Source: Rotaria macrura (lineage: Eukaryota; Rotifera; Eurotatoria; Philodinida; Philodinidae). From it: a stretch of DNA of 64,000 nt. This document shows positions 12,717 through 27,059 of the stretch, piece by piece (position 1 is the first letter of the stretch; each line of letters begins with the position of its first letter). Both the position numbers and the translations under genes were made by a program. Below the pieces are notes generated by a model, which saw only the letters and a list, made by a program, of their open reading frames with translations, was not told the DNA's origin and ran no database searches. The stretch lies in the NCBI GenBank assembly GCA_900239685.1, contig OENT01000202.1, forward strand, positions 1 through 64,000, given 5' to 3'.

Positions 12717-15700
12717 ATCATTCTAAAATAAAAGATTTGGGATTGTGGAAAACAAAAATAGAAAGAATAAGCATAATTTAAGATCTACTTAAACCATACA
12801 AGATGTTATTTACTATAAGTACTCATCTAAATAATAGCTAATTTCATGTTTTGTTGTTTTCTTTAGAAATTATTTTAGTTAATATGATCTGTTACTGTTT
12901 ATCCTCGATATGATTAATATCGAGTTTGAAATAGAAACAGTTATTCATTCGTACACGTCAAACAATTCTCAAAGGGCTGCTATTTTTTCAATCTTCTCCG
13001 ATCACGTAAGATTCGATTCTACGAGACATACACTCAAGATTCATCATACAAAAGCTCTGTATTGATATAAACACAACCTAGACAATCGATTAGCATGATT
13101 GTAGACATTCATTATGATTTTTACTGAGAAACTAAAATGTTATTATTGACTTATATAATGAAGCTGACAGACAAGTAAGTATTAGACTGGTAAAATGGTC
13201 GAAGAAAAAAAGAAGAACTTAAAATAAACATGACAACGTGATGAGCTGTATTACAGAAAAGGAATGGAATATGTACATAGTGCAAGATTTGCTATATACT
13301 CACAAGTTGAAAGAAAACGAGTTCAATTATCATCACTCATCATCTTCCATTCAATTGTATCTTAGTACATCAATATATATATACATCTATAGTAATGGTA
13401 GTCAAGCTCTTATGAATTACGAAGCAGAACTGAACATAGTGTAAACAGTTAATCTTCGACAACGTAATAGATTGTCTTAAGTCTTGATGCATATAAGGGA
13501 TCTCAATCGACTTACATTTTAAACTTGTTAAATCGAGAACACATGGCGCATCATCATTATTATCATCAGAAATTTTCAATCACGTTAGAACTTTCTTGTA
13601 GATGGAATCATACAGAAGTAAATACATCTTCGTCTACTGTACAAATATATAGACGAAGGTTAATAGAAAAATCTGTCATCGTCATCTGGTAGCCTGGTAT
13701 CGTAGCTTAATGTCTTGTTCGCAATAAAAAAAAACCTTAACAATATAAATGCACAGATACGACTATTTAATCTATCTCTTTTCATTTATAGTTGAAGGAA
13801 ATGATAATAATTATTGTCATAGTTCTTTCTATTTTTCAAGTGAAGCTTCCATTCTTCCTCTGTGCTCTTCTTTATTTTTCTCTTTCTTTTGCTTTTCATT
13901 TTTTTTATCTCAAATGAAGAACTAGACAGAGATGAAGAACAAACAAAAAAAACCAAGATTCGACATGATAAGTTAGGAAAAGATTCTCATCGATTATTTC
14001 TATTCACTGTAATTATGCATCAGAACAATTTCACTTTTCTACTTACGAATTTGTCTTTTTGTATATCAATTGGGAAATTCTGCTTAATTAAAAGTTGTAT
14101 CAGGTCACATTCATTTTCGTAAAGTTTACATCTCAACCATGATCTAAGTATTGCTAGTGGACAGCCAATGCTTGACTCCTCTTATTTTTTACTAAGTAAT
14201 TATCCTATCTACTAGTTATTTATCTGTGTGTGTGTGTGTGTGTATGTGTGTGTATGTATGCGATGTAAACACACCCTGTGTTCGCCGTGCTCTATTGCTG
14301 TTGCAACATGGACAACACATACAGGATTCTGTATGACATTTACGTCATCACCTATGAAAATGATCAAAATTATGAACTAGATAATGATCTAGATATAGTA
14401 CGAGTTCATGTATTTAATTAGTTTTTATTCACAAGAAAGTTCTAATTCTGTTTTTCTTTATTGTCAATTCAAATAGTGTTTACTTATGCACAACATAAAT
14501 ACGATTCTCTAAAAATATGTTGTAGATGCTGAAAGAAAATAACTTCTTTAATGGAGAAGAATATTCAGAGATCAATGTCAATCATTAAGTTATGCAATCA
14601 AAGAACCGATATACAATGAGACAAAAGAAAAGCAAGCTAATGAATTAGAGAATATACCAATATTATTCTTTTTCTTTCACTAGATACTCATCGCAATAAT
14701 AGTAACCTTGTTTTAAGACAGTTGTTCGATCGAATCAACAATATCTATGTATTATTGAAATGAAGAAAATAATCCAATATTGTTAAAGAAAATCTATTTC
14801 GATCATTATTGACATTTATGAAATACAAAATTTCCGTTAATAATCATCGGACTTTTTATCAGCATGTAATAATTTCCTTTCAATATTAGATGATTGAATT
14901 TGATTGATTGATTCATACATTTTATCTCCATAAGGAAAAACAAAAGAAGATCGATAAATAGTCAATCGATCCTCGTGAGACCATCAATTGTTATCGTGCT
15001 TTGTGTTTGTCACTTTATGTATCCAATAGTTTTTTCATAAAATGAATTTCTCGTAAATGGAAATAAAATAAAATAAAGATGTTTTAATATATGAACTGAA
15101 GAATTATATGAGCACAATATAGATTTATAATTAGTTGAAAACGGAAAGAAAGCAATAGAAACTAACTGAATTTTCTAAAGAAATCATTGATAGGCAGAAA
15201 AACTTCCACCGTTCTTTTCTTTGGTTATATTAATCAAATATGTTTCTTTCATCTTGCACTCTACAACTAGAATTATAAGTACTCCTATAATCTTAATGAT
15301 TTTGGCAATGAAAATATTTTTTTAATGTCTCCTATGAATAACAGCAAGATATTATCATCGTTTGTATCTCTTGACAATCAAATACCAGCCGAAATATCTT
15401 ATTTATTTATTTCGCATAGATTCGTAGTCATATTCCAAGAGATCTTTCTCCATATCTTGTCTCTATTGATTAACATTCTACAGTGATTGATCACGAGACT
15501 ATATTCAAATGCCATTGTTTATTTAGCATATGAAATATTCAATAACAATTTATGCTAGAAATCTGTTATTGAATAAAGAAAAAATATTTTATAAATATAT
15601 ACATACTCATCGATATATAATACGATTAATATTAACAGAATTATTTTCATATGTTTGTTTTCAACAAAGAATATCCTCTACATAGATGCTTATGTGTAAT

Positions 15701-18118
15701 TGTTAGCTGTCAAACTTTTGATTAACAAGTTTTGTGCGAGACATAATTCTTTATGTGCTTAAAATTTAACAAAACAAAGAAAAAGAAGAAATCTATTTAT
15801 CGACGCATATATTCGAGTTGTCAGTTTCATTCAACTTTTTAGTCTCGTTTAGAAAAGATGAGAATCTGACAAGCATAATCTATTTTCATTTGGAAGAAAT
15901 ATTTTTTCAACGATTTTGACAAAAGTTCTATAAATTCATTGTGTTATGTTTAATACAGCCTCTTTATCTTTTAGAAATTCGTTCATGAATCTAGATATCT
16001 ATTTTTACTTGAATGCTAATTCATCAGAAATAATCTATAGATAAGTTTTATGACCTCGCAAGTTTTATGATAATATGAATATTAATATCATGTTCAACAG
16101 AATTTCTCGGCTAATTTTCTCTGACGAATGGATGACATACCACGGAATTTTATGAAAAAATTAGACTTGAAAACTTACTAAACAGAGTTGTCCTCTTGTG
16201 CAATACGTGATTTATGTTTTTGATTGAATAGATACTTTTATAATAATATGTTTCGAAGAACAAGTTTTGTTTTTTAGAACTAAAATGATGTGCATTGTAA
16301 TACCATATCAAGGGACCGAAAATACAATCTCGAATAAATCTTCTCACATAATTTGATTCTTCTGAATAAATTGTTAAAATAAGTTCTATATTTATTAATC
16401 TGTTATTCGTGCAATAATTCATCTATTCATCATAGAATAACAATATTTAACAAAAATTGTCCATGAATTTTCCAAAACAATTACTTAACTGAATTGAATT
16501 TATGTAGAAGATAGTATTCGCTTCGTATATTTTATATTCTAGTATCGATTGTTGTCAGTTGAACATCAATAACATGAACAGAAACATCCATGATGTTTTA
16601 TTACAATTGAGTGTTAGATTACATTTCCCTGTTTCTTTGGAAAACAAGGGTGGCACATTTTACTCGATCATACGGAGCAATACCATGAACGCAACGGTAG
16701 ATAGAGTACTCCTTGACTCTACTATCTGATCTATTTATTTGACATCTATTTATAGTGAATGCTCAATTATTTAGATTTGTGAAGCTGAAAACAGTAAATA
16801 TATTGACAAGAAATCACTACGTCGACTAATACGCCCATGCATAATGACCTAAGTGATATTAATCAAAAGAAAGATCAATACGATTTCATATTATAAGAAA
16901 ACACTAGTTCATAAAAATTTCAATGTCATTTGTATAGATTTTCGAACTTCATTATAATCAAACACATCATTGTTTATTGTTCCTGAATCATCAGTGATTT
17001 TTCTGGTCACTGGAATATATTTATTTCTGATAAATTTAAACTGATATTTTCATTGAAATAGCACCGTTTAGGCTTCATTGATTATCTTCATGATATATAG
17101 AGTCAACTTTCAGTGAATATGTACCATTACGAACTAATGATTCTATATTTAACATTCTGGAAAAATTTTGTCCTAATTTTTGTAGGATTCCTTAATTGAA
17201 TAAAAGCTTGTGCGAATTCGAGAATTCGGGATCGTTTTATTCCTTCAATGATCAATTAGTATAGTATACTACATTGTTTTATTTCAGTAATATTTGATTT
17301 CCGGGTAATAAATATTCATATAGAGAAATATTTCCTTCCTCGGCTGTCTATCCGGTCTCCGAATTAAACAATGTACTTTTTTTGTCGGTTGTACGTGTTT
17401 TTTAATCTAAGAGTAGGAAAGTCACAAAACGTTGTCGTACATAAAAATTTCCCAATGAACTATATTTGTTGTTTGACAGTGAATACCTGAGTTCCGATCT
17501 CAGTCACGGGTCTTAATAATCGATAGAAAATAAAATATGACGGCAAATATGATTCGAAGAAAAAAAGATCACTAGTCTAAACGAAGTCAACTCGGTATTG
17601 TGTTTTGATAAGCAGTTAGTCATAGTTCAATAGCAAACAGAAGGACACAGTGGTGGTTGAAAAAGTTCAGCATAAACAGACTTACAATACAAAATATGAC
17701 GTTCAACGAAATTTAAGAATACTTGACTCATTGGCTAAAGCCTGTCAAGCATGGATAAGAATTACAGAATTAAATAGATCTTATCTGAAACGTATTGTTA
17801 GTTTATGAAATTTCAACCGAACTCAATTCATTACGATCTCATACTTGCACAGTTGAAAATCTTGTTAGAAAAATCTTATTAGTGAAGATCATTTGGAACT
17901 GAAGCGAACGACTCGTCATATGTGTCTTCTGTAGCTCTATCACTACAAACATACATGAAAATCAGATGAATTGCTAAACAAAATTATTGCCAAGTTCTGC
18001 AGAATTGAAACTGTCTTTAATTAATCAAAGAGAAGAAAAACAAGAAGACTTCTAAAATCATAGCAGTAATCTATGAATATTTTACTTCAACACAAGATTA
18101 TGAGTTTACGTTTCAAAG
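12717..18118. other. intergenic, no gene seen
   Basis: A long AT-rich stretch with only short open frames (for example 13862-14122 and 16150-16422) that show no motif. The first few hundred bases probably hold the GPCR promoter and 5' UTR. Confidence 0.5.
14225..14260. repeat. (TG)n microsatellite
   Basis: An alternating TG tract with two TATG interruptions, 36 bp long. Confidence 0.85.
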
Positions 18119-18492
18119 AGGCATGTACCAATTCCTATTTTTTGACACTAAAAATTGATTATTTTTGATATTAAGTACCGTTGATTCCGACCAATTCTTC
18201 AAGTCATGCAAAGTCAATTTTGATCGCTCTATTTGATGTTATTGTCAACTTTGATGAAAAACGATTAAAAGATGCAACAATTGACCGGAACTGACCAAAA
18301 ATTCATGATTTTTAGTCAATGCCAGTCAATTATTGTACCATTCAGTCGTTTTTCATCAAAGTTGACGATAACATCAAATAGAACGATCAAAATTGACTCT
18401 GCATGACTCGAAGAATTGGTCGGAATCGACGGTACTTAATATCGCAAATAATCGATCTTTAGTGTCAACAAATAGGAATTGGTGCATGCCTT
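18119..18492. mobile_element. foldback (inverted-repeat) MITE-like element, 374 bp
   Basis: The left arm begins AGGCATGTACCAATTCCTA and the right arm read in reverse begins AAGGCATGCACCAATTCCTA. The arms (about 170 bp each) stay alignable through motifs such as GTACCGT, ACCAATTCTTC, ATCAAAGTTGAC and CGTTTTTCATC around the centre near 18305. Flanks GTTTCAAAG (18110-18118) and GTTTAAAAG (18493-18501) differ by one base and may be a 9-bp target duplication. There is no coding capacity. The superfamily is uncertain. Confidence 0.75.
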
Positions 18493-19982
18493 GTTTAAAA
18501 GTATTCAATACAAAATAATGTCGTCAGCAAATAAAAATTTATAACATATTGTAGAAAAAATGAAGCCCTTGCATTATGCATGTTCGCTTTTTTCTATTTC
18601 ATTGATAAATAAACATTGATCATTGTTGCTAGTCAATGAATTTTCATAAAATATCTAAAAAAAAACTCTTAAGATTTCAAATTCGATGTATGAAACTTCG
18701 AAGTAAATTCATCATCAGTCATTCGATCTATATGTAGAACGGGATTAAATTCTTTAGAAAAAGTCTGTACTAGTGAAGCCTTACTTAAGTTTCAGTTAAA
18801 TCTCATTTTCATCTCCGTTCCAGAATAATAAAAAGCCATTCTTGTTCAATAATCAGCGACAAAAAAGTTTCATTACACATCCTTATAGGAGAACATGATT
18901 TTTCCATAAACCCTCATGAGAAATTTAGAAGATTATTCAGCTTTTAATAGTTATAAATATTCAGTTGTTGATTAAAAATGCAAACAGTTATTGTTAGCCT
19001 TATTTTTTCCCAAGTACTTGACCGTTAAAATGTTTGTACCGACAGTAGAATAAAAAAAAGTTCATATGAATACTTAATATTCACGGTACTTACATCCTGG
19101 TCAAATCAGTAATCCATGAGAAAAGAAGATCATGACCTTTTGTCCGATGTGAAGTTCAACTTAGCAGTGCAAAGACAATAAAAAAAGTACTATTCATGAT
19201 TAAAGCTAACGAAACAATCAAATTCGTTTGCAGTATTATAAAAAATTCTTAATAACGCTTTTTTTGTATTTCATATTCGACAGGTTTTCATTCCAATGAA
19301 ATTTATATATATAGGATAGATTATTGTTATTATATATTGAAGAGCAATACCATGGATCAATTCGTACAGCCATCTCTTGCCTGTATGACATGAAACATAT
19401 GCCTGTTGAAACGCATCCATCAAAGGCGAAATCAATCAATTATCTTATATTATAATACTTTTAGTATTCTGTCCGATACACATGGAATGTGGACATGACT
19501 AGATCATCTTGAAAATTTTTCTATCCAATGAAATAAACAAAAAATACAACGACCATACGATAACTTCAATCATATTTTATAAAATCAACATGCTATTAAT
19601 ATACTTACGAGATCATTAAAATTCTATTTAAAAAAAATACACTTTGAGTTCAATCGAACAATAGCCCAAGGCATTATTGAACTTTATACACTCAACGATG
19701 ATTGCTCGTTTTGATCGCAGAACATAAAATTCTTCATAAAATACGATTATTAGATATTCGGTAAAAAGGAAAAAAATGGAAAAACAAATTCGTGAATAAT
19801 AATGAGTTGATAAAATTATATGAAATGCTTAATTGAATAATTACGTTTGGTCTAATGCTCATTGTGTTACTTGCAATTAATTAATTATTCTAGTGCAATG
19901 TTTGGTTTTTCTCTAATTTCCAAAAATAGGAAATTTTCTTTCTTATTGTACAATCTCAAAAATTAAAAAAATATAATTGCTT

Positions 19983-20117
19983 ATGACAAATCATAGAAAA
20001 AAGTATACTCTTGCTCATGGTCATCCTTTTGAGTATTACTTATTAGAAAACGGCCTTGTACGTAATTGGAAAAATATTGACGAAATTGTCGACTATACAA
20101 AACCTATTATAAAGTGA
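19983..20117 (+). pseudogene. possible actin/ARP-like coding fragment
   Basis: A 44-codon open frame contains LLENGLVRNWKNIDEIVDYT. This resembles the actin-related motif in which a Glu-(His/Asn)-Gly-(Ile/Val) turn precedes Arg-Asn-Trp-Asp-Asp and a hydrophobic Trp/Tyr pair. No other actin motif (phosphate loops, LTEAP-like segment) is visible upstream or downstream, and there are no obvious flanking exons. It is either a decayed processed copy or a chance resemblance. Confidence 0.3.
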
Positions 20118-20280
20118 AATAAACAAAATACAAATTTCGATTATTTAGTATGATATAAATTTAAGGATAAACGTATTTTTTCGTTCCTGTTTTTGTTGCT
20201 ATAGGTAATTTCAGTATAGATCACATCACGAAAGCTGTTCTTGTTGTTTCATGATCAAAAATCAAATAAAAACTTTGTCA

Positions 20281-20332
20281 TTCATTCATTCATTCATTCA
20301 TACATACATACATACATATATATATATATATA
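20281..20332. repeat. compound microsatellite (CATT)n(CATA)n(TA)n
   Basis: A continuous tract that changes from CATT units to CATA units to TA units, about 52 bp. Confidence 0.85.
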
Positions 20333-23300
20333 CCGTTTATGAGCATGACAAAAACACTCATTAATTAATCATTTGAATAGAGTAATTCACTTCTAACATG
20401 TCGTTTTAACTTTGAAAATGGCGATCATACCGGCATAGAATCTAATATTGAGCTGGCGGGTAAAAAACACATTGAAATAAACTGTGCACATTCATTCATT
20501 TCATTTCATTTCTATTCATCTTAGAGAATAGATGAACATGAAAAATTCTTGTTGATAGTAAGTATATCAAATATTTTTTTCAACATGTCCTTACTTCCTC
20601 TTTTTCTCGATGGCCATGAAAAATCGATTTTTAAAAATTTTGTTTCAACCATTTAGTGAATGAATTTTACGGTCTATGATAGGTTTGTGTCGACGCCTTT
20701 AAGACAATATATTTCAAATACTTGATTTATGTAATCAAAACTGTCGGCAAACGTATTGTAACCTTGTTTTCAAGGTCTGCTGAATTATCCGATCTTACGA
20801 ATGACTGAATGAATAAATGACAACTGTCACCCGCCTTGAAATATGTATGCCATCAAGTGTACTCGAAATGGTGTAGTCAGATTGATAAATTTCTTCTTTT
20901 TTTTTTTGATTCGTTCGATTTATCAATATCATAATTACAATCTACATAACTAACGACAACCTCATTCACGATGATTTGTGATGCGTAAATTGTTCTTTTT
21001 TTTTTTTTTTAAAACGTCAAACTATTTTCTTTTCATGTCTCGATTATTTCACGTTAGTATTTCGTTCGTCTCGTGTTAGCAGTAATAGCTTGTAAATCTT
21101 ATTGTGAATATCGGCCATGTATTCAGTTGATTCGCAGCAGTTTGTCTCCTTATTTTTACAAAGAAAAACGTGATACCACGCCTGCTGATACACCATTAAT
21201 ATAGACACGATTGACGACTGTTTGATCAATATACATATTTGTCTGTGTGCACAACGTTAAAAAAATTTTGTGGGCGAATGTATACATCCGTACGTTTCTG
21301 TAAATATATTTGCATTGGTACAATTGTGTAACATCTTCGAATTTTCACACATGTAGATACAATGAGAATATTTTCCCTATTCTATGTCTCTACGAGTAAG
21401 ATCAAAACGGATGTCAATTTAATTTCCTTTAGAATTTTATACAGTGTAGCTCATGTAGTACTTGAGAATGTATTATATTGTTTCTTCATATATGTATATA
21501 TGTACATGTAGATATGTAAATAATAACGACGTAATATTTCAAAAAGTCAATTCTTGATAGATGAAGAAAGAAAAATGTAGAAATAACATAAGTAGTTATT
21601 CTTGCTTACCATATAAATGTGTAATATGTACAAAGAAAAATATTTCAAGGTAATACTTGCATACTACTGTCTTCTTTACATACACATATTGAGAAAGGAT
21701 TAAGATTCACTACATTGATAATTGGTGCTCAGCAATTCAGAGAGGACAAGAAAAAAAGCCTTGTAAATTTTTTCAACAACTGTTACAAACTTAGCGAAGA
21801 GTAATCATAATTGTTTTCTCTATGTATAGTAGTATTGTTGTTGAGTTTTTATCATACGTTACTGAGACGGACATGTACAAAGATGCGAAAAAATCTTATC
21901 ACCCGCTATGCCACTCTAACTAAGTAAATGTGTATGATGAAAGAAGAAGAAGAAGCAGAAGAAGAAAGCGCATATGAGAGATGATATAATATGTATGCAT
22001 GTTAGCTGGTTCCCACCCCAATATCCTTTTCTATCAATAGCTATATTGATTATTAGAAAGAAAAAGATAGATAGAGAGATAGATATAGAAAGAAAAGGAA
22101 ACCTTCTTCTTTTAACATAATGAGTAATCGTGTTGACAAGTTTTTCCTACTTGCATGAAGCTAAAGTTCAAGAACGCATGCCCACGGCTTGCATACTGAT
22201 CGATCCAAGAATACGAAGAATAACTCGACAGCAAGGTAATAGAGTCTTGTTCATAATGTGAGTGTATACATGTATATATATATATATAAAGCTTCTTCAT
22301 GATGTATCTTTACAATGATTTGACTCGAGACGATTTTTTATTTTGATTTTCTACAATCCTAAACCAAACTGTATCTTTAGCATTACGAATCGAAAGTCAG
22401 ACAAGCAAGCAAGGTGAACTAGGTTAATCTTTTGCTCTTTCATTTTGTTTTTCTGATTGCATGCATTTATGATCTAATTTATTATATTTATTTCTAGATT
22501 AATATTAACATTCGTAAAATTTGGATAAACGTGTTTCAGTACGTAGAAATCAACTTATTAATTAATAAACTACAGCGAAATTATCTAAATGCACTATGGC
22601 TTGAGTTCAGACAAATTCAATTCTTGCAAGGATTGACCGCTTCGTTGCCATTCCCTTGAGAAGAAAGATGTAATGTTTACTGATAAGAAGAGTTTTTTCT
22701 GTCTATAGATTAGTATGAGAAAATATGCAAATGTGCTTTATATGCCAGAGATTCGAATCTTGCACGCGCGTTCATCATTTCTAAATTATAGTAGTCATTC
22801 TATCTCTTCTATTTGTCTCTGTCTCTGTCTATGTCTATGTTTCTCTCGTGTCTTATTAATTCATTGAAAGAGAATAGGAGAATATGAAAAAGAATGTCAC
22901 CGAAATAAGCCATTGATGATGCTGAACAGAGTTGTAGTCTAAACAGTACATGAGGCAAATAGTGCTTTTCTTCTCTTCTTTTCTCTTAATAGGAAATATG
23001 TTCACGGACAAACGTCTACATATGTATGAAAACGGCGCCATCGTCAACAATCAATCTGAGAAGTGTCGACCATATATTGTTTGCATGCATAGATAGAAAT
23101 TAATGTTGACGTAATCACAACGTTGGCACGCACGTACGAGTAGTAAAAAGGGAAGGCGTAAGAGAAATGTTTCACTCTCTCATGTCTCATCTTTGTTCAT
23201 TTACGCATATTGCATTTCTCTATTTATTGAATAGAAATAGACAAACTGATAATCGTTGATATCAATTCTTTGTGAGTTTTTTATTCTTAATTTTCTTGCT

Positions 23301-23619
23301 TTCTTTTTTTATATGAAACTACAAATTAAACATTATAGTTCATATATGTCTTAACGCAAATAGAAACAGGTTGTAAGGCTTGAGAACGAGACTACTTTTA
23401 TTGAGAATGACATAACGATACATAGACATACAAAAGCGATTGATCAAGTTTCATTGCAGGTTTTCTTCCTTCTTTCTTCTTCTTCTTCTTCATCCTTTTT
23501 TCTTCATTTCTTTGTTCTATACAATTCGCTGTTCAATCTTTAAAATACAAAAAGAAGAAAGAAAAAAGGGGGACACTCATAGTTTTATTCGAGAGACATT
23601 TGCACCAGACAGTCAAAAG

Positions 23620-26254
23620 ATGAAGCAGCTGCGTACCCAACAGCTTTCTCATCAGAACTCGAAAGGTAATTGCTAAATATGCAGTATGTACAGTATGCTA
23701 TCATAACATCATCATCGTCGCGACAATCCTATATCTGTGCGTATACATATATATATGCATATACATCAAAACAAAGGAATATAAATAGCAATTGGCACTT
23801 ATTCGACGATATAGCTCTCATATGTGGCTGTTGTCTAGTAAATAATAATAATAGTAATGACTTTTTGCAAGCAGGTCTCTTGTATAGTTGCTATTGTCTG
23901 CCACTATGATTAAATACAGTCGTCGAAATAAAGAAAGAAATAGTAGTTGACTTTTAAGATTGTCACTGAAATCAATTCGAGAAACAGATAGAGAGAGAGG
24001 GAGTGGGAGAATTGAATAGCTAATCATGTTGAGAATTTCTTCTTCGTTTTTTCTCCGCCTTCATATTTTCTTGTTCATTCAATTGGAAAATAATAATGAA
24101 GCTTTACAGCTTTTGCGAAGCTCATTCATGACAAATGCATGCATATGTATATGATCAAACGATACTTTTTGGTCTTTTTCATTTTTAAATTAGATTGATA
24201 CATTAGATGTATTGAGTTCAAGTGATGCTAGACATCTCATCGTTATCGAACCAAAAACATAAACCCATATATGTGTATATTGTATTGCTGTAGTCACTTC
24301 TTTTTTAATATATCAATGAGTCTATTACATCATCGTCATCATTATTTTTTGTGAGTGCATGAGTTTCTTCAATAACTATTTATAGTCGCCGCCCTGCGAT
24401 CATCGCTCAATACACTTGTGCTGTTGATTGTATGTATATATACATATATATAGATGGCATCAATGGCATCCTTTTTGTTGAATGCACACAAATTAGGCAT
24501 TACTCTTCAGAGTCGAATACATATATACGTATGCATGGAGGCCACTTATCACACTAATTGCACCCTACGATGCCTACTGCACCCATCATCTTTTTCCTCG
24601 CTGTCTCTCTGTTCCTGGTCAAGTATACTCAATTCATACACGCATGTGAGTGAGTGCGTGTGTGTCTTATCCTTCTTAGACGTCTGTGTGTGTGTGACGA
24701 CAGATTGTGTGCTTCCCTTAAGAAAATTATCGTCCCCAGCCACTAACGAATGATGTATGTTAACTAAGAGGAAAAAAATTGAGGCTGATATTTTATGAAT
24801 AAGACAAAGAAAAGGGACATCAAAAAAGAAAGTTCGTTATGATTATAGAAAAAAGAAAGCAAATACCATTCATCTTCGATACTAATATGATACCAGAAAC
24901 AGAAACACATAGACTTCGATTACTGATAGTTAATTTGTTTTTAATGGCATATTTATTTATTTATTTATTTATTTATTTTTGTTTCTAGCTTGGGCGAGCT
25001 TGGATTGCCTTTTAACAACATCATTTCCTACAATAGCATTAGCCCGGTCGTCAGTAATAATGCGTTCGAATGGCAATCTTCCAATGACGGATTCACGTCG
25101 TATATCTCCACAAACTACAAGTTCAAGCGGCTATCATAGTGATTTATCTTCAGCAACACCTGCCAATCCATCTCCACAGTCGACACATGATAGTGTACAT
25201 GTCACACTCGACAAATCTTCATTGCCTTATACGTCATCACAAGTACAAAAAATGACAATGTCATCTGCGTCTAATTCGACATATGATAAACCTTCGACGA
25301 ATAAAAATCTTTCACGTATATCAAGTTTTATACGTAAACAATATGAGCGTGCAAAATCGAAATTAATTTCCAAACCACTTTCATCATCACAAATACAAGT
25401 ACCGAAAGTTACAACTTGCACTAAAGCAACATCAACTACACCACTAGCTCACTTGCCTGAAGATACTTCGCTAATAAAAAGTAAACAACAACAACAGCAA
25501 CAGGAGCATTCAATATGCAATCAAAATTCTTATGATCATCAAAGTAAACTATCATCTATTTATCAACCAAGTGCACTAAACGAATCGGTAAGAAACAATA
25601 TTATAAGTTTTAATTGAAGTCCATCAAGATGTACAATATATCAGTATCTTCATTGTTTCTAAAACATTTTATTTTTAAAAGGTTTATTCTATGGATTTAT
25701 ATCCATCATATAATCGTCAAGTAAAAATAACAACATCTCATCAACATAAAAATTATACTTCGATTCATGACTGTTATTCTCATCAACCGTCTTATCGTTA
25801 TTCAACAAAGAATAAATCGCATCAATATCCATCGTCATATCGTCGTTTAGCTACAATGGCTAATTTTGAAAATAATAATTATAACACACATCGTCATCAT
25901 TATTATCCTGTTGATACATTTTTATCATCAACATTGTCATGTTGTCAAAATTATTATCCATATCAATATACGAATAATAATTATGACTATAATCGATCAA
26001 ACTATGCTCCATTAAGTGATTTTATTAGTACAAATAATAGTGCATTTAAACCTATTGGACAAAAGCAAAAACAATTTTATCCACGTCCTTTACATAATAT
26101 GTTTGAACAAGTACCTCCATCAGATGATCCATGTGACCTTGAGGTAGCACAATATTTTCCTCAAACATCACAATGGAGTAATCCGAATTATTTTGATATT
26201 CATTCAAAAGAGATAAATATACCAAAGCAAAACTATACAGAAACTTTATGTTAA
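23620..26254 (+). CDS. uncharacterised Ser/Thr-rich then Tyr/Asn/His-rich protein
   Basis: Two exons are well supported: 24989-25587 and 25682-26254, joined in phase 0 across a 94-bp intron (GTAAGAAA...AAAAG). The first encodes a Ser/Thr/Pro-rich region (SRRISPQTTSSSGYHSDLS), a basic patch (FIRKQYERAKSKL) and a short Gln run. The second is rich in Tyr, Asn and His and ends YTETLC. A first exon 23620-23665 (ATG, MKQLRTQQLSHQNSK) is tentative: it fits by phase (1) and a GTAAT donor, but the intron would be 1.3 kb. The protein would be about 405 residues. No signal peptide, membrane segment or known domain is visible. It may be a disordered scaffold or cytoskeletal adaptor, but that is a guess. 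The acceptor of the second exon follows a TTTA repeat. Confidence 0.6.
24951..24979. repeat. (TTTA)n microsatellite
   Basis: About seven TTTA units just before the splice acceptor at 24987-24988, serving as its T-rich tract. Confidence 0.85.
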
Positions 26255-27059
26255 ATATTTGCGTGTAATTATGATTGTTGTTTTGTTTTTGTCTCCGAAT
26301 GATAATATGAAGAATATATTATTTTCAAACTTTCATTACGTACATCATTATATAAGAACAAATATTGACTTACATGAACAAAAAAGAAAAGATTTTATGT
26401 AGGAGACGTTTCTCAGTCATCATAAGAATGAAGACGAACATCAGAATAAGTAAAAACAAAGAAAAGATATGAAAATATTTCACATGACAATTAATTTGAA
26501 AAGCAAACATTCCTTGAATAAGTCAGTTGATTTTTCGATAATACAATACTAAATTTATTCTGATCATGTTTATCATCTGTCAAACGCTCGTAAATATAAG
26601 ACGATGTTTAATTAAGAATCTTCATTTTCCAGACATTCCTACGTTGTTTATTCAATACATCTACCATACATATGGTCGTACATTCATTAAATATTTCCCG
26701 TAAAATAGAATAATTTGTAAGATTTAGTAAACTTGTCTAACATATGTTATAAAATTCATTGAAGCATCAATTTCTTTGATCAAGCAGAATCGATTTTTAT
26801 CAATAACTATAATCACATCTTCGAGTAATCTATCTTTTCTATTATAATAGTTTCATACAATCATTCACAAGAGAGTTTCTCGATGTCGATCATGATTTCT
26901 TCTCTAGTCTCTCAATATGACAATTAGTTGAGTTAATGTCATAGTTTATTAAAACAAAAATACGTATTTAATCTAATGAGAAAATTTAATTATTGATGAT
27001 TATTGAGCAGAAGAGAAAATGAAAGTTATGCACTACGATTACATGGTCGTTACTTTTTT
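26255..27059. other. convergent intergenic space
   Basis: This lies between the 3' ends of two converging genes and should hold both 3' UTRs. Nothing else is visible. Confidence 0.5.

Larger units (their letters stand above)
18502..23619. other. intergenic, microsatellites only
   Basis: No supported gene apart from a possible actin-like fragment (19983-20117). The sequence is rich in simple repeats: CATT/CATA/TA near 20281, GAA units near 21942-21968, and TC-rich tracts near 22805 and 23465. Confidence 0.5.

Noticed and set aside
26240..26254. C-terminal ETLC as a PDZ-binding motif
   Set aside because: The terminal Cys is unusual for a class I motif, and a four-residue match is not enough.
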